The notes: generated by a model not told the origin, from the letters alone. Shown: positions 52,957-62,927, numbered from the stretch's first letter. The stretch is DNA of 64,000 nt from DATBDN01 sp963715995 (GCA_963715995.1 OY970283.1:1674001-1738000), one strand, 5' to 3'. Translations and numbers: made by a program.

Positions 52957-55569
52957 GTGACGGCGGATCAGATCCGCGAGCGGTACCTGTCGTTCTTCGA
53001 GGAGCGCGACCATCGGCGCGTGCCGTCGTCGTCGCTCGTCCCGCCCTCCTACGACCCGTCGGTGCTGCTCACCACAGCCGGGATGCAGCAGTTCAAGCCG
53101 TACTTCCGCGGCGAGGAGAAGCCGCCGCACCCGCGCCTGACGTCGTGCCAGAAGTGCTTCCGGACGGTCGACATCGACGTCGTCGGCACCACCAAGCGCC
53201 ACCTCACCTTCTTCGAGATGCTCGGCAACTTCTCGGTCGGCGACTACTTCAAGGAGGGCGCGGTCGAGTACGCGCTCGAGCTGTCGACACAGGGTCTCGG
53301 CCTCGATTTCGAGCGCATCTGGGTAACCGTCTTCGGCGGCGACGAGGAGCTGGGACTGGGTCCCGACGACGAGGCGATCACGCACTGGCGCAATGCCGGC
53401 GTGTCCGAGGACCGGATCGTCCTGCTGGGCCGCGACGACAACTTCTGGCAGGCAGGCCCGACGGGGCCGTGCGGGCCCTGCTCTGAGCTCTACTACGACC
53501 GCGGGCCGGCGTTCGGCGGCGACGAGGAGCGGCCGGGTGACGACACCGATCGCATCGTCGAGTACTGGAACCTGGTGTTCATGCAGTACGAGCTGCACGG
53601 CGACGGCTCGCTCACGCCGCTTCCGGCGCAGAACATCGACACGGGCCTCGGCGTCGAGCGGATGGCGGCCATCCTCCAGGACGTCCCGTCGGTGTTCGAG
53701 ACCGACCACTTCCGCCCGATGGTCGAGCTCGGGGAGCGGCTGTCCGGCAAGCACTACGGCGACGACGACCGCGTCACGCGGGCGCTGCGGATCCTGGCCG
53801 ACCACGGGCGCGGCATGACGTTCCTGATGAGCGACGGCGTCGTGCCCTCGAACGAGGAGCGCGGCTACGTGCTGCGCCGCATCATGCGCCGCGCCGTCCT
53901 GCAGGGCCAGAAGCTGGGGATCGACACGTCGTTTTTGCCGGAGCTCGCCCAGACCGTGATCGAGGTCATGGCGCCGGCCTATCCGGAGCTTCACAGCAAT
54001 GCCGGGACGATCACGCGCTGGGCGAGCTCCGAGGAGGAGAGCTTCCGGCGCACGCTCGAGCAGGGCGAGCGCCTGCTGGCCGAGATCGTGCGGCGCGCGC
54101 GCGAGGAGGGCACGTCGTGGATCGGGGCTGACGACGCCTTCAAGCTGCACGACACCTTCGGCTTTCCCTACGAGCTGACCAAGGAGCTGCTCGCCGAGGA
54201 CGGCCTGGCCGTCGACGACCAGGGCTTCGAGGAGCTGATGGAGCAGGCCCGCGGCGTGGCCCGCCGCGGCATGCGCAAGACCGGCGACCAGGGTCACGAG
54301 CGCGTCGTGGAGTTCGCACGTGGGGCCGGCTTCGCGACCCGGTTCGTGGGTTACGAGGCGCTCGAGTCGGAGACGACGGTCGGTGCGGTCGAGCGCGTGA
54401 ACGGCAAGCTGCTCGCGAAGCTCTCGGAGTCCCCGTTCTACGCCGAGGGCGGGGGCCAGGTATCGGATTCGGGGATCGTCGAGACGCCGACCGCACGGGC
54501 GCGGGTGGCCGACGTCTACCGGCTTGGCGACGACCAGGCGCTGGCGCTCGAGCCGGAGTCGGGCGAGCTCGAGCCCGGTGAGGCCGCGCGAGCGCTCGTC
54601 GACCGCGACCTGCGCATGGCGACGATGTCCAACCACACGGCCACGCACCTCCTGCATGCCGCCCTTCGTCAGCGGCTCGGCACGCACGTGCGACAGGCCG
54701 GTTCCTACGTCGGCCCGGACAAGCTGCGCTTCGACTTCACCCACGGCGAGCGCCTGTCGCCCGCCGACACGGCGGCGGTCGAGGAGCTGGTGAACGGCTG
54801 GGTTGCTCAGAACCACCCCGTGTTCGCGGTCGAGACCACGCGCGACCAGGCGGAGGCGCTCGGCGCGATGGCGCTGTTCGGCGAGAAGTACGGCGACGTG
54901 GTGCGCATGGTCAAGATCGAGGAGGTCTCGCGCGAGCTCTGCGGCGGCACGCACGTCGGCTCCACCGCCGAGATCGGCCTCTTCCACCTGACGGCGGAGA
55001 CCTCGAGCGCCGCGAACGTGCGCCGGATCGAGGCCGTGACCGGACCCGCGGGCGTCGAGCTGTTTCGCAGGCGGACCGAGGAGCTGCGCGAGCTGGCCAC
55101 CCTGCTGCGCGTGCCCGAGGACCAGGTGGCGGTCGCCGTCCGCAAGCTCCAAGACCGAGTCAAGGAGCTCCAGAAGCGGCCCGCGGCCGCCGCGGATTCG
55201 GGCGAGGCGGACCGGCTGGTGGCAACCGCAACCGAGGTCGGCGGCATCAAGCTCGTGATCGAGCCCACGACGCTGCCCGACCCGAGCGCGCTCACGGAAT
55301 TTTCGAACCAGGTCCGCCAGAAGCTCGGCGACGCCGCGGTGGTGCTGGGAACAGCCGGCGAGGGCAGCGTGCAGCTGGTCGCCAACTTCGCGCCGGCCGC
55401 GGTCGAGCGCGGGCTGAACGCCGGCGAGATCGTGAAGGCTGCCGCCAAGATCGTGGGCGGAGGCGGCGGTGGCCGCGACAACATCGCGCAGGCCGGCGGC
55501 CGTGACCCCGAGCGCCTCCCGGAAGCGCTCGCAGCAGCCCGCGTGGCGATCGAGCGCGTCCTGGCATGA
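52957..55569 (+). CDS. alaS: Alanyl-tRNA synthetase
   Basis: An 870-residue class II synthetase. The catalytic core starts IRERYLSFFEERDHRRVPSSSLVPP, and motif 2 is near CFRTVDIDVVGTTKRHLTFFEMLGNFS. The editing domain has the zinc-binding HxxxH in NHTATHLLHAAL and the C-x3-H in CGGTHVGSTAEIG. The C-terminal C-Ala domain ends in GGGGGGRDNIAQAGG. GTG start chosen at the family N-terminus; the frame is open far upstream but that part is a shadow of the minus-strand membrane gene. The ATGA overlap with ruvX starts a conserved operon. Confidence 0.97.
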   Translation: MTADQIRERYLSFFEERDHRRVPSSSLVPPSYDPSVLLTTAGMQQFKPYFRGEEKPPHPRLTSCQKCFRTVDIDVVGTTKRHLTFFEMLGNFSVGDYFKEGAVEYALELSTQGLGLDFERIWVTVFGGDEELGLGPDDEAITHWRNAGVSEDRIVLLGRDDNFWQAGPTGPCGPCSELYYDRGPAFGGDEERPGDDTDRIVEYWNLVFMQYELHGDGSLTPLPAQNIDTGLGVERMAAILQDVPSVFETDHFRPMVELGERLSGKHYGDDDRVTRALRILADHGRGMTFLMSDGVVPSNEERGYVLRRIMRRAVLQGQKLGIDTSFLPELAQTVIEVMAPAYPELHSNAGTITRWASSEEESFRRTLEQGERLLAEIVRRAREEGTSWIGADDAFKLHDTFGFPYELTKELLAEDGLAVDDQGFEELMEQARGVARRGMRKTGDQGHERVVEFARGAGFATRFVGYEALESETTVGAVERVNGKLLAKLSESPFYAEGGGQVSDSGIVETPTARARVADVYRLGDDQALALEPESGELEPGEAARALVDRDLRMATMSNHTATHLLHAALRQRLGTHVRQAGSYVGPDKLRFDFTHGERLSPADTAAVEELVNGWVAQNHPVFAVETTRDQAEALGAMALFGEKYGDVVRMVKIEEVSRELCGGTHVGSTAEIGLFHLTAETSSAANVRRIEAVTGPAGVELFRRRTEELRELATLLRVPEDQVAVAVRKLQDRVKELQKRPAAAADSGEADRLVATATEVGGIKLVIEPTTLPDPSALTEFSNQVRQKLGDAAVVLGTAGEGSVQLVANFAPAAVERGLNAGEIVKAAAKIVGGGGGGRDNIAQAGGRDPERLPEALAAARVAIERVLA

Positions 55570-55964
55570 CCCGGGTGATGGCGCTCGACCACGGCGAGGC
55601 ACGCTGCGGCGTGGCCATCTCGGACCCGACGGGCGAGCTCGTCACCCCGCTCGCGGCGGTCGAGCGCCCTGAGTCGCGGCGCGGCATCAAGCGACTGGCC
55701 GAGCTCGTCCGCGAACGCGACGCCGAGCTCGTGGTGGTTGGGCTGCCGCTCACCCTGGCGGGCGAGGAGGGCGCGCAGGCGCTCGCCGCGCGCGCCTTCG
55801 CCGAGAAGCTCGGCGCCGCTGTGGCCGTGCCGGTGGAGATGCACGACGAGCGCCTGACCACCCGCATGGCCGACCGGACCGGCGGCGCTGCCGACTCCGA
55901 CTCGGTGGCCGCGGCCCACCTGCTCGAGAGCTGGCTTGCGGGCCGGAAGGCCGCGCGCTCGTGA
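55566..55964 (+). CDS. ruvX: Putative pre-16S rRNA nuclease / Holliday junction resolvase RuvX (YqgF)
   Basis: A 132-residue RNase H-fold protein. It has the family start VMALDHGEARCGVAISD with active-site Asp8, then ELVVVGLPLTLAGEEG and a C-terminal MHDERLTTRMA with the acidic active-site residues, ending in DSVAAAHLLESWL. YqgF proteins process 16S rRNA ends; the resolvase name is historical. Overlaps alaS and mltG by four bases each. Confidence 0.93.
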   Translation: MTRVMALDHGEARCGVAISDPTGELVTPLAAVERPESRRGIKRLAELVRERDAELVVVGLPLTLAGEEGAQALAARAFAEKLGAAVAVPVEMHDERLTTRMADRTGGAADSDSVAAAHLLESWLAGRKAARS

Positions 55965-57220
55965 GCCGCAGCGACGAGGAACGCGAGCGCGCGCGCCGCG
56001 AGCGCGAGGCCAGGCGCGCAGGGCGCGTGGAGCCGCCGCCGGCTCCGGTGCCCCCGCCGCAGCCGCAGCCCCAGGCGTCACCTCCGGCGACGCCGCCACC
56101 GGTCAAGCCGGCGCCGCGCCGCGCGGCCGTCGTCCCGGCGCCGAGGAACGGCGATGCGCCCGGGCGCCCGCCGCACCGCCATGGGCGCTTCTTCATCCCG
56201 ATCGCGATCGGCCTCGCGCTGATCGCCCTGTTCGCCGCCTGGTTCCTGGTCTCGCTCTACCAGCCGGGCAAGGGCGACGGCAGCGGTCGTGTCGCGGTCA
56301 CGATCCCGCGCGGGGGCAGCCTCGGCGACATCGGCGACCGGCTCGGCCGGGCCGGCGTCATCGCCAAGCCGTTCTTCTTCAAGCTCCGCACGCGGATGGA
56401 GGGCCATGCCAGTGACCTGAAGCCCGGCGCCTACGTGCTGCGCAAGGACATGGCTTACGGAAAGGTCATCGACGCGCTCACGGCCGGGCCAGCGAGCCAC
56501 ATCCTGAACGTGACCATCCCCGAGGGCCGGGCACGCAGCGAGGTGGCGCCGCTGGTCAAGAATGCCGGGGTGAAGGGGAGTTACGAGCGCGCGAGCGTTC
56601 GCTCGGGCCATCTCAGCCCGCGCAGCTACGGCGGCACGCACGCACGCAGCCTGGAGGGTTTCCTGTTTCCCGCGACCTATCAGCTCAAGCGCGGCGCGAG
56701 CGTGCGCGCGCTGGTCGCCAAGCAGCTGGCGGCGTTCAAGCAGAACTTCGCCAAGGTCGGGATGTCTTACGCGCGCAAGAAGAACCTCACGCCCTACGAC
56801 GTCGTCACGATCGCGTCGATGGTCGAGCGCGAGGCGCAGCTCGATCGCGAGCGTCCGCTGATCGCGGCGGTCATCTACAACCGCCTCAAGCAGGGGATGC
56901 CGCTCGGCATCGACGCGACGATCCGCTACGCAGTCGGCAACTGGACGCGTCCGCTCCTGGTCTCGCAGCTGAAGGTCAATTCGCCGTACAACACGCGCAC
57001 GCACCAGGGCCTGCCACCTGGGCCGATCGGCAACCCGGGGCTGGCCTCGCTTCAGGCCGCGGCGCATCCCGCGCGCGTGAAATACCTGTTCTACGTGGTC
57101 AAGCCGTGCGGGAACGGCGCACACGCGTTCTCCTCGACCGACGCCCAGTTCGAGCGTGACGTGGCTCGCTACAACAGCGCCCGAGCGAAGAAGGGCGGAA
57201 AGTCGCCCGCGAAGTGCTGA
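55961..57220 (+). CDS. mltG: Endolytic murein transglycosylase MltG
   Basis: A 419-residue protein. Residues 1-70 are a cytoplasmic, charged and Pro-rich tail (PPPAPVPPPQPQPQ). One membrane helix follows (FFIPIAIGLALIALFAAWFLVSLY), then the YceG-like domain. The catalytic region reads TIASMVEREAQLDRERPLIAAVIYNRL near residues 285-310, with the conserved VEREA glutamates. It then has LGIDATIRYAVG and YNTRTHQGLPPGPIGNPG. MltG cuts nascent glycan strands and sets their length. The GTG overlaps ruvX, and aroE starts seven bases before its end. Confidence 0.94.
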   Translation: MSRSDEERERARREREARRAGRVEPPPAPVPPPQPQPQASPPATPPPVKPAPRRAAVVPAPRNGDAPGRPPHRHGRFFIPIAIGLALIALFAAWFLVSLYQPGKGDGSGRVAVTIPRGGSLGDIGDRLGRAGVIAKPFFFKLRTRMEGHASDLKPGAYVLRKDMAYGKVIDALTAGPASHILNVTIPEGRARSEVAPLVKNAGVKGSYERASVRSGHLSPRSYGGTHARSLEGFLFPATYQLKRGASVRALVAKQLAAFKQNFAKVGMSYARKKNLTPYDVVTIASMVEREAQLDRERPLIAAVIYNRLKQGMPLGIDATIRYAVGNWTRPLLVSQLKVNSPYNTRTHQGLPPGPIGNPGLASLQAAAHPARVKYLFYVVKPCGNGAHAFSSTDAQFERDVARYNSARAKKGGKSPAKC

Positions 57221-57996
57221 CGGCGGTCGCCGGCTGGCCGGTGGCCCACAGCCGCTCGCCGGCGATGCACAACGCAGCCTTCGCGGCGCTCGGGATGTCC
57301 GGCTGGCGCTACCTGCGGCTGCCGCTCCCGCCCGGGCTGTTCGCCGAAACGGTGCGTGCGCTGCCCGGCTCCGGGTACCGCGGGATCAACGTGACCATCC
57401 CGCACAAGGAGGCGGCGCTGGCCGTCGCCGACTCGGCGAGCGCGGCGGCGCAGGCGATCGGCGCGGCGAACACGCTCACCTTCGAGCCGGGCGGCATCGA
57501 GGCGGACAACACCGACGCCCAGGGCTTCCTCGACGCGCTCGGGGAGCCGCTCGCCGGGCGCAGCCTGCTCGTGCTCGGCGCGGGAGGGTCGGCGCGGGCC
57601 GTCATCTGGGCCGCGCGCGAGGCGGGTGCGAGCGAGGTGCTCGTCTGGAACCGCACGGCCGAGCGGGCCCGGCGTGTGGCCGCGGACCTGGGCGTCGAGG
57701 CGATCGAGCGCGCGCGGGCTGCGGAGATCGTGGTCAACACCACCTCGGCGGGCCTGACCGGGGGAGCGGACGAGCTGCCGCTGGCCGATCTGGGCGCTCC
57801 AGGTCTGGTCGCGGACCTCGTCTACGGGTCTGCGGAGCCTCCGGTCACGGCCTGGGCGCGAGCTAGTGGGGCGCGCGTGGTCGACGGCCTCGAGGTGCTC
57901 CTGCGCCAGGGAGCCCTCAGTTTCGTCCGCTGGACCGGGCAGGATGCCCCTTTGGGCCCCATGAGAGAGGCCATTCGAAGCGGTAGCGGCGGGTAA
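57214..57996 (+). CDS. aroE: Shikimate dehydrogenase (NADP+)
   Basis: A 260-residue enzyme for step four of the shikimate pathway. Shikimate-binding SRSPAMHN is residues 13-20. The catalytic Lys lies in NVTIPHKEAAL, the partner Asp in NTDAQGFL, and the NADP loop is LVLGAGGSARAV followed by WNRTAERARR. The C-terminal GLEVLLRQGALSFVRWTG closes the site. GTG start within the mltG end. Its place after mltG in the alaS-ruvX-mltG-aroE run is common in actinobacteria. Confidence 0.95.
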   Translation: MLTAVAGWPVAHSRSPAMHNAAFAALGMSGWRYLRLPLPPGLFAETVRALPGSGYRGINVTIPHKEAALAVADSASAAAQAIGAANTLTFEPGGIEADNTDAQGFLDALGEPLAGRSLLVLGAGGSARAVIWAAREAGASEVLVWNRTAERARRVAADLGVEAIERARAAEIVVNTTSAGLTGGADELPLADLGAPGLVADLVYGSAEPPVTAWARASGARVVDGLEVLLRQGALSFVRWTGQDAPLGPMREAIRSGSGG

Positions 57997-58037
57997 TCCG
58001 TGCCGTTACGCTTCATCACTAAGGCATCTGCGCCCCG

Positions 58038-58625
58038 ATGCCGAATACGGGGCTAGCGAATCCTGCGCCAACGCCAATCGTGCCGACTGCTACCCGGATA
58101 GACCTACCGCGCCCCGCGATCATCGCCGCACTCGGCGTGATCGTGCTCGCCGCCACCTTCCTGCTCACGAAGGCGGGCGACAACACGAGCATCTCCGTGC
58201 CCACGCCGGCGGCTTCCGCCACCACGGCGACCACGACCGCCAGCGGGTCGACCACGACCACCAGCACCGCCGCCAAGCCGGCCAAGCCGAAGCAGCCGGT
58301 GGTCAGCGCGGGCCAGGGCCTGCCGCGCGCCGTCGCGCACGCCCTCAACTCCGATCGCGTCGTCGTCCTCTTCTTCTACGAGCCCGCCGCCTCTGACGAC
58401 CAGGCCACGCGCGCCGCAATCCGAGCCGTGCGAACGGCCGGACCGGGCGTTTCCCTGTTCCAGGACACGGTTTCGCGCATCTCGAGCTACCGGCGCATCG
58501 TCGGCAGCCTGGGGATCTCGCAGACACCAGCGATGGTGGTGATCGATCGCAGCCGACACGCGAAGCTCTTCCAGGGCTACCTCGACTCCGGCACGATTCG
58601 CCAGACCGTGAGGGACGCGGACTGA
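58038..58625 (+). CDS. Membrane-anchored thioredoxin-fold-like protein
   Basis: A 195-residue protein with one membrane helix near residues 26-43 (PAIIAALGVIVLAATFLL) and a Ser/Thr/Ala linker to about residue 95. A C-terminal thioredoxin-like domain has strand VVVLFFYEPAASDDQATRAAIRAV, then SLGISQTPAMVVIDRSRHAKLFQGYLD. The position of the CxxC is occupied by EPAASDDQ, so it has no redox cysteines. Its stop overlaps pilB by one base, suggesting a role in pilus or secretion assembly, not shown directly. Confidence 0.65.
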   Translation: MPNTGLANPAPTPIVPTATRIDLPRPAIIAALGVIVLAATFLLTKAGDNTSISVPTPAASATTATTTASGSTTTTSTAAKPAKPKQPVVSAGQGLPRAVAHALNSDRVVVLFFYEPAASDDQATRAAIRAVRTAGPGVSLFQDTVSRISSYRRIVGSLGISQTPAMVVIDRSRHAKLFQGYLDSGTIRQTVRDAD

Positions 58626-60416
58626 TGGCCGAGGAGCCCACGGTGACCAGCACGACGGTGTCGCTCGACGAGCCCCAGGACGTGCCCTCGACCAACGGCG
58701 CGCCCGCGGTGCCGGCCGACGCGCCGGTGCCGCTGACGCCGCCGCGCAGGCGCGGCGGGGCGCGGCGCTCGCTTCCCGACGTGCTGGTCGAGCTCGATTT
58801 CGTCTCCGGCGACCAGATGCAGAGCGTGTTGACGCAGGCGAGCCAGGTCGGGCGCTCCGCCGAGGAGATCCTGCGCGAGGAGGGCAACCTCTCCAGCGAG
58901 CAGCTGGCGCGGGCGACCGCCGAGCGGTTCGGGCTCGATTTCGTCGACATGAACCTCTTCAAGCCCGATTTGACCGCTGTCAGCCTGGTTTCTTCGTCCG
59001 CGGCCAAGCGCTACAGCGCGGTCCCGATCGGGCACGACGAGACCGGCGCACTGCTGGTGGCGATGGCCGATCCGTCGAACATCCTGGCCCTCGACGACCT
59101 CAAGCTGATGACCGGCCAAGACCGGCTGCGGCCGGTCGTCGCCGTGCCCGAGGACATCGCCGCGCTGATCAGCCGCGCGAAGAGCCTCGACGACGCCGTC
59201 GCGGACGCTTCCGCCGACGAGGAGGACGACCAGCCGATCATCAGCGAGGTGCGCGAGTCGGCAGACGACGCGCCGGTGATCAAGCTCGTCAACTCGATCA
59301 TCGCCGAGGCCGTCGAGGAGGGCGCTTCGGACATCCACTTCGAGCCCGAGGGCCGCGACATGCGGATCCGCTTCCGGGTCGACGGCGTGCTCAGCGAGGT
59401 CACCACGATCCCGCGGCGCATGGTCCCGGGCGTCATCTCGCGCGTGAAGATCATGGGCCAGCTCGACATCGCCGAGCGCCGCCTGCCGCAGGACGGCCGC
59501 ATCGGCCTGACAGTCGACAGCCACCCGATCGACGTCCGCATCGTCACGCTCCCGACCAACCTCGGGGAGGGCGTGATCATGCGCATCCTCGACAAGGAGC
59601 AGGTGCTCCTGACGATGGACACGCTCGGCATGCGCGACGACGCGCTGGAGCGCTACGAGGCCGGTATCCGCCAGTCCTACGGGGCGGTGCTCGTGACCGG
59701 GCCGACCGGCTCCGGCAAGTCCACGACGCTGTACGCGGGCCTGAACGCGATCAACACGGTCGAAGAAGAAGATCATCACGATTGAGGACCCGGTCGAGTA
59801 CCAGCTTCCGGGCATCAACCAGATCAGCGTCAACCTCAAGGCCGGCCTCACGTTCGCGACCGGCCTGCGCTCGATGCTGCGCGCGGACCCGGACATCATC
59901 ATGGTCGGCGAGATTCGCGACGGCGAGACCGCCCGGATCGCGATCGAGTCGGCGCTCACGGGCCACCTGGTGCTCTCCACGCTGCACACCAACGACGCCC
60001 CGTCCGCCATCACGCGCCTGACCGAGATGGACATCGAGCCGTTCCTCAGCTCGTCGGCGATCGACTGCGTGGTCGCCCAGCGCCTGGCGCGCAAGCTCTG
60101 CACCTACTGCAAGCGCGAGATCAAGCTCTCCGCCGATGCCATCCGCGCGCAGGGCATCGCGATCGAGGCTGACATGCAGGGCTTCGAGGCGGTTGGCTGT
60201 GCGCGCTGCAACTACTCGGGCTATCGCGGCCGGATAGGGCTCTACGAGGTCATGTTGAACTCGGATGAGATCCGCGAGCTCACGATCCGGCGCTCGTCGT
60301 CCGATGAGATACGAAAGGTCGCACTCGCGCAGGGCATGTCTCCGCTTCGCCACGATGGCCTGGAGAAGGTCAGGCTCGGCATAACGTCCATCGAAGAGGT
60401 TTTGCGGGTCTCCTGA
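58625..60416 (+). pseudogene. pilB: Type IV pilus assembly ATPase PilB, frame broken by one extra base
   Basis: The first frame (386 codons) has the GspE N-domain, SDIHFEPEGRDMRIRFRVDG, QLDIAERRLPQDGRI and Walker A GPTGSGKSTT. It stops early at 59785. The remainder continues in the +1 frame: ITIEDPVEYQLPG, Walker B DPDIIMVGEIRDGETA, and the zinc Cys pairs CTYC and CARC. Removing one A in GAAGAAGAAG near 59763-59770 restores an uninterrupted 596-residue PilB of normal length. The downstream pilT, pilC and pilins suggest a working system, so a sequencing error or slippage is likely; true loss is possible. Confidence 0.88.
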
Positions 60417-60448
60417 TCGGGGCGACCTGCCGATAGGGAAAAGGGACC

Positions 60449-61522
60449 GTGGATTTCGACTTCGCAGACATCCTGATCAACGTGATGGAGCTCGGTGCAT
60501 CCGACCTCCACATAACCGCCGCGGCGCCGCCGATGGTGCGCCTGCGCGGCCGTCTCCAGCCGCTCGACTATCCCAAGCTCTCGCCGCAGGACACGCGTGA
60601 GATCGTCTACTCGATCCTGACCGAGGAGCAGCGCAAGCGGCTCGAGAACGACTGGCAGATCGACTTCTCGTACACGATTCCCGGCCGCGCCCGCTTCCGC
60701 GTCAACGCCTTCTACCAGCGGGCGACCGTCGGTGCCGCGTTCCGGCTCATCCCTACGCGCATGCCGCAGCTGCGCGACCTCGGTGTTCCGACGGTGCTCG
60801 AGGAGTTCACCAAGAAGCCGCGCGGATTCGTGCTGGTCACCGGCCCGACGGGCTCCGGCAAGTCCACCACGCTCGCCGCGATGATCGACCTGATCAACAC
60901 CGAGCGCCACGAGCACATCCTCACGATCGAGGACCCGATCGAGTTCCTGCACCCGCACAAGGGCTGCATCGTCAACCAGCGCGAGATCGGCTCGGACGCG
61001 CAGAGCTTCGGGCTCGGGCTGAAAGCCGCGCTGCGTGAGGATCCGGACGTGATCCTCGTTGGCGAGATGCGCGACCTCGACACGATCTCCACCGCCCTGA
61101 CAGCCGCCGAGACCGGCCACCTCGTGTTCGCGACCCTGCACACGCAGGACTGCGCCCAGACGGTCGACCGCATCATCGACGTGTTCCCGCCGACGCAGCA
61201 GGACCAGGTGCGCGTCCAGCTCTCGGTCGCGCTCCAGGGCGTGTGCACGCAGCAGCTGCTGCCGACCGCCGATGGCAAGGGCCGCGTGCTGGCCGCGGAG
61301 GTCCTGGTGCCCACGCCGGCGGTGCGCAACCTCATCCGTGAGGGCAAGACGCACCAGATCTACTCCGCGATCCAGACCGGGGCCAGCTTCGGGATGCAGA
61401 CAATGGACACGGCTCTTGCAGAGCTCGTGCGCCGCAACGTCATCACGCGTGAGCTGGCCGAGGCCCGCTCTGGCTCGCCACAGGAGCTGCGGCGCCTGCT
61501 CGGCGGGCCGCTCGCCGCCTAG
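60449..61522 (+). CDS. pilT: Type IV pilus retraction ATPase PilT
   Basis: A 357-residue hexameric ATPase that drives pilus retraction. It opens DFADILINVMELGASDLHITAAAPP. Walker A is GPTGSGKST (132-140). The Asp box is ITIEDPIEF, Walker B EDPDVILVGEMRD, and the His box TGHLVFATLHTQDC. The PilT-specific C-terminal AIRNLIREGKTHQI type motif appears as AVRNLIREGKTHQIYSAIQTG. GTG start 32 bases after pilB. Retraction function implies twitching, adhesion or DNA uptake. Confidence 0.95.
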   Translation: MDFDFADILINVMELGASDLHITAAAPPMVRLRGRLQPLDYPKLSPQDTREIVYSILTEEQRKRLENDWQIDFSYTIPGRARFRVNAFYQRATVGAAFRLIPTRMPQLRDLGVPTVLEEFTKKPRGFVLVTGPTGSGKSTTLAAMIDLINTERHEHILTIEDPIEFLHPHKGCIVNQREIGSDAQSFGLGLKAALREDPDVILVGEMRDLDTISTALTAAETGHLVFATLHTQDCAQTVDRIIDVFPPTQQDQVRVQLSVALQGVCTQQLLPTADGKGRVLAAEVLVPTPAVRNLIREGKTHQIYSAIQTGASFGMQTMDTALAELVRRNVITRELAEARSGSPQELRRLLGGPLAA

Positions 61523-61541
61523 GCAGAGGAGCTGGTTGTAG

Positions 61542-62753
61542 ATGTCCACATTCGCTTACAAGGCACTCGACCCGACTGGCACCACGATCCAGGGTGAGAT
61601 CGAGGCCGAGGACAAGGTCGCGGTTGCCTCACAGCTGCGCTCGCGCGGCCTGATCGTCGTCGACATCGACGAGCGCTCCGGCGGCAGCGGCGACCTGTTC
61701 GAGCGCTTCAAGAAGGTCAAGCCGGACGAGCTGACGATCGCCACGCGCCAGTTCTCGACGATGGTCTCGTCGGGCATGTCGATGCTGCGGGCTCTTTACG
61801 TGCTCGAGGAGCAGCAGGACAACCCCAAGCTGAAGGACGCCTTCTCGCACATCCGCAAGGACGTCGAGGCGGGCCTCTCGCTCTCCGACGCGCTCGCGCG
61901 TCACCCCGACATCTTCAACGAGCTCTACGTCGCGATGGTCGCCGCAGGCGAGACCGGCGGCATCCTGGAGGCCACGCTCAAGCGCGTGGCCGATCAGCTC
62001 GAGAAGGACGCGTCGCTGCGGCGCCAGATCAAGTCGGCGATGGTCTACCCGGCGGTCATCATGATCTTCGCCGGCATCGTCGTGATCGCTCTCGTGGCGT
62101 TCCTCGTGCCTGTCTTCGAGGGTGTGTTCAAGGACTTCGGCGGCAACCTGCCGCCGATCACGCAGGTCACGGTCGACTTCTCGCACCTGATCACGCGCCG
62201 GCCCTACATCCCGATCCTGATCGTCGTCGGCATCGTCTACAGCTTCCGGCGCTGGAAGAACTCGAAGCGCGGCAAGGAGCAGTGGGATCGCATCAAGCTG
62301 CGCTTCCCGTTCCGAATCGGTGACGTGGTGCAGAAGGTCGCGCTCGCGCGCTTCGCGCGTACCTACTCGGCGCTGATCGCCGCCGGCGTGCCGATGCTCG
62401 AGGCCATCGAGATCACCGGGCGGACGTCCGGCAACGTGGTGGTCAAGAAGGCCATGAACGCGGTGCACGAGTCAGTGCGCAACGGCGGCACGATCGCTGC
62501 CCCGATGCGCACCGAGCCCGACGCCTTCCCCGGCATGGTGGTCCAGATGGTCGCCGTCGGAGAGGAGACCGGCGCGCTCGACTCGATGCTGTCGAAGATC
62601 GCGGACTTCTACGAAGACGAGGTCGAGGCCGCTGTCAAGGCGCTGACCTCGATTCTCGAGCCAATCATGATCATCGTCGTCGGCGGCATCGTCGGCTTCG
62701 TCGTGATCGCGATGTACATGCCCTTGTTCAAGGTCTACGACCAGATCAAGTAG
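61542..62753 (+). CDS. pilC: Type IV pilus inner-membrane platform protein PilC
   Basis: A 403-residue GspF/PilC family protein. The N-terminal FAYKALDPTGTTIQGEIEA and ARQFSTMVSSGMSMLRALYVLEEQ are family-typical. Two GspF repeats have three membrane helices in total (VIMIFAGIVVIALVAFLVPV, IPILIVVGIVYSF, IMIIVVGGIVGFVVIAMYMPL). It links PilB and PilT to pilin polymerisation. ATG start with an AGAGGAG site 8-14 bases upstream. It is complete. Confidence 0.95.
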   Translation: MSTFAYKALDPTGTTIQGEIEAEDKVAVASQLRSRGLIVVDIDERSGGSGDLFERFKKVKPDELTIATRQFSTMVSSGMSMLRALYVLEEQQDNPKLKDAFSHIRKDVEAGLSLSDALARHPDIFNELYVAMVAAGETGGILEATLKRVADQLEKDASLRRQIKSAMVYPAVIMIFAGIVVIALVAFLVPVFEGVFKDFGGNLPPITQVTVDFSHLITRRPYIPILIVVGIVYSFRRWKNSKRGKEQWDRIKLRFPFRIGDVVQKVALARFARTYSALIAAGVPMLEAIEITGRTSGNVVVKKAMNAVHESVRNGGTIAAPMRTEPDAFPGMVVQMVAVGEETGALDSMLSKIADFYEDEVEAAVKALTSILEPIMIIVVGGIVGFVVIAMYMPLFKVYDQIK

Positions 62754-62778
62754 GGCCTAGCGAGGAATAGCCACTCGA

Positions 62779-62875
62779 CCCTCAAGGCCCGAGCCTTACC
62801 GGCCGATGAAGCCGGGAAGATGCAAAAACGATCCGTATCTGGCGCAGGCTCTCAGTTGAGGGCGGAGGATTTTTT
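62779..62875 (+). other. Structured RNA candidate or branched terminator after pilC
   Basis: CCCTCAA (62779-62785) pairs with TTGAGGG (62856-62862). Inside, GAGCC (62791-62795) pairs with GGCTC (62847-62851), and CCGGC/GCCGG (62799-62803, 62811-62815) makes a hairpin. Six T residues follow at 62870-62875. The nested arrangement resembles a riboswitch-like fold with a terminator, or a large terminator for the pilBTC transcript. I cannot match it to a known class. The pilin promoter lies downstream of it. Confidence 0.45.
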
Positions 62876-62927
62876 CCGGTCACAACGAGGGCTTGAGCTC
62901 TCAGTGTCAAATAGGACGATCGGGTAG

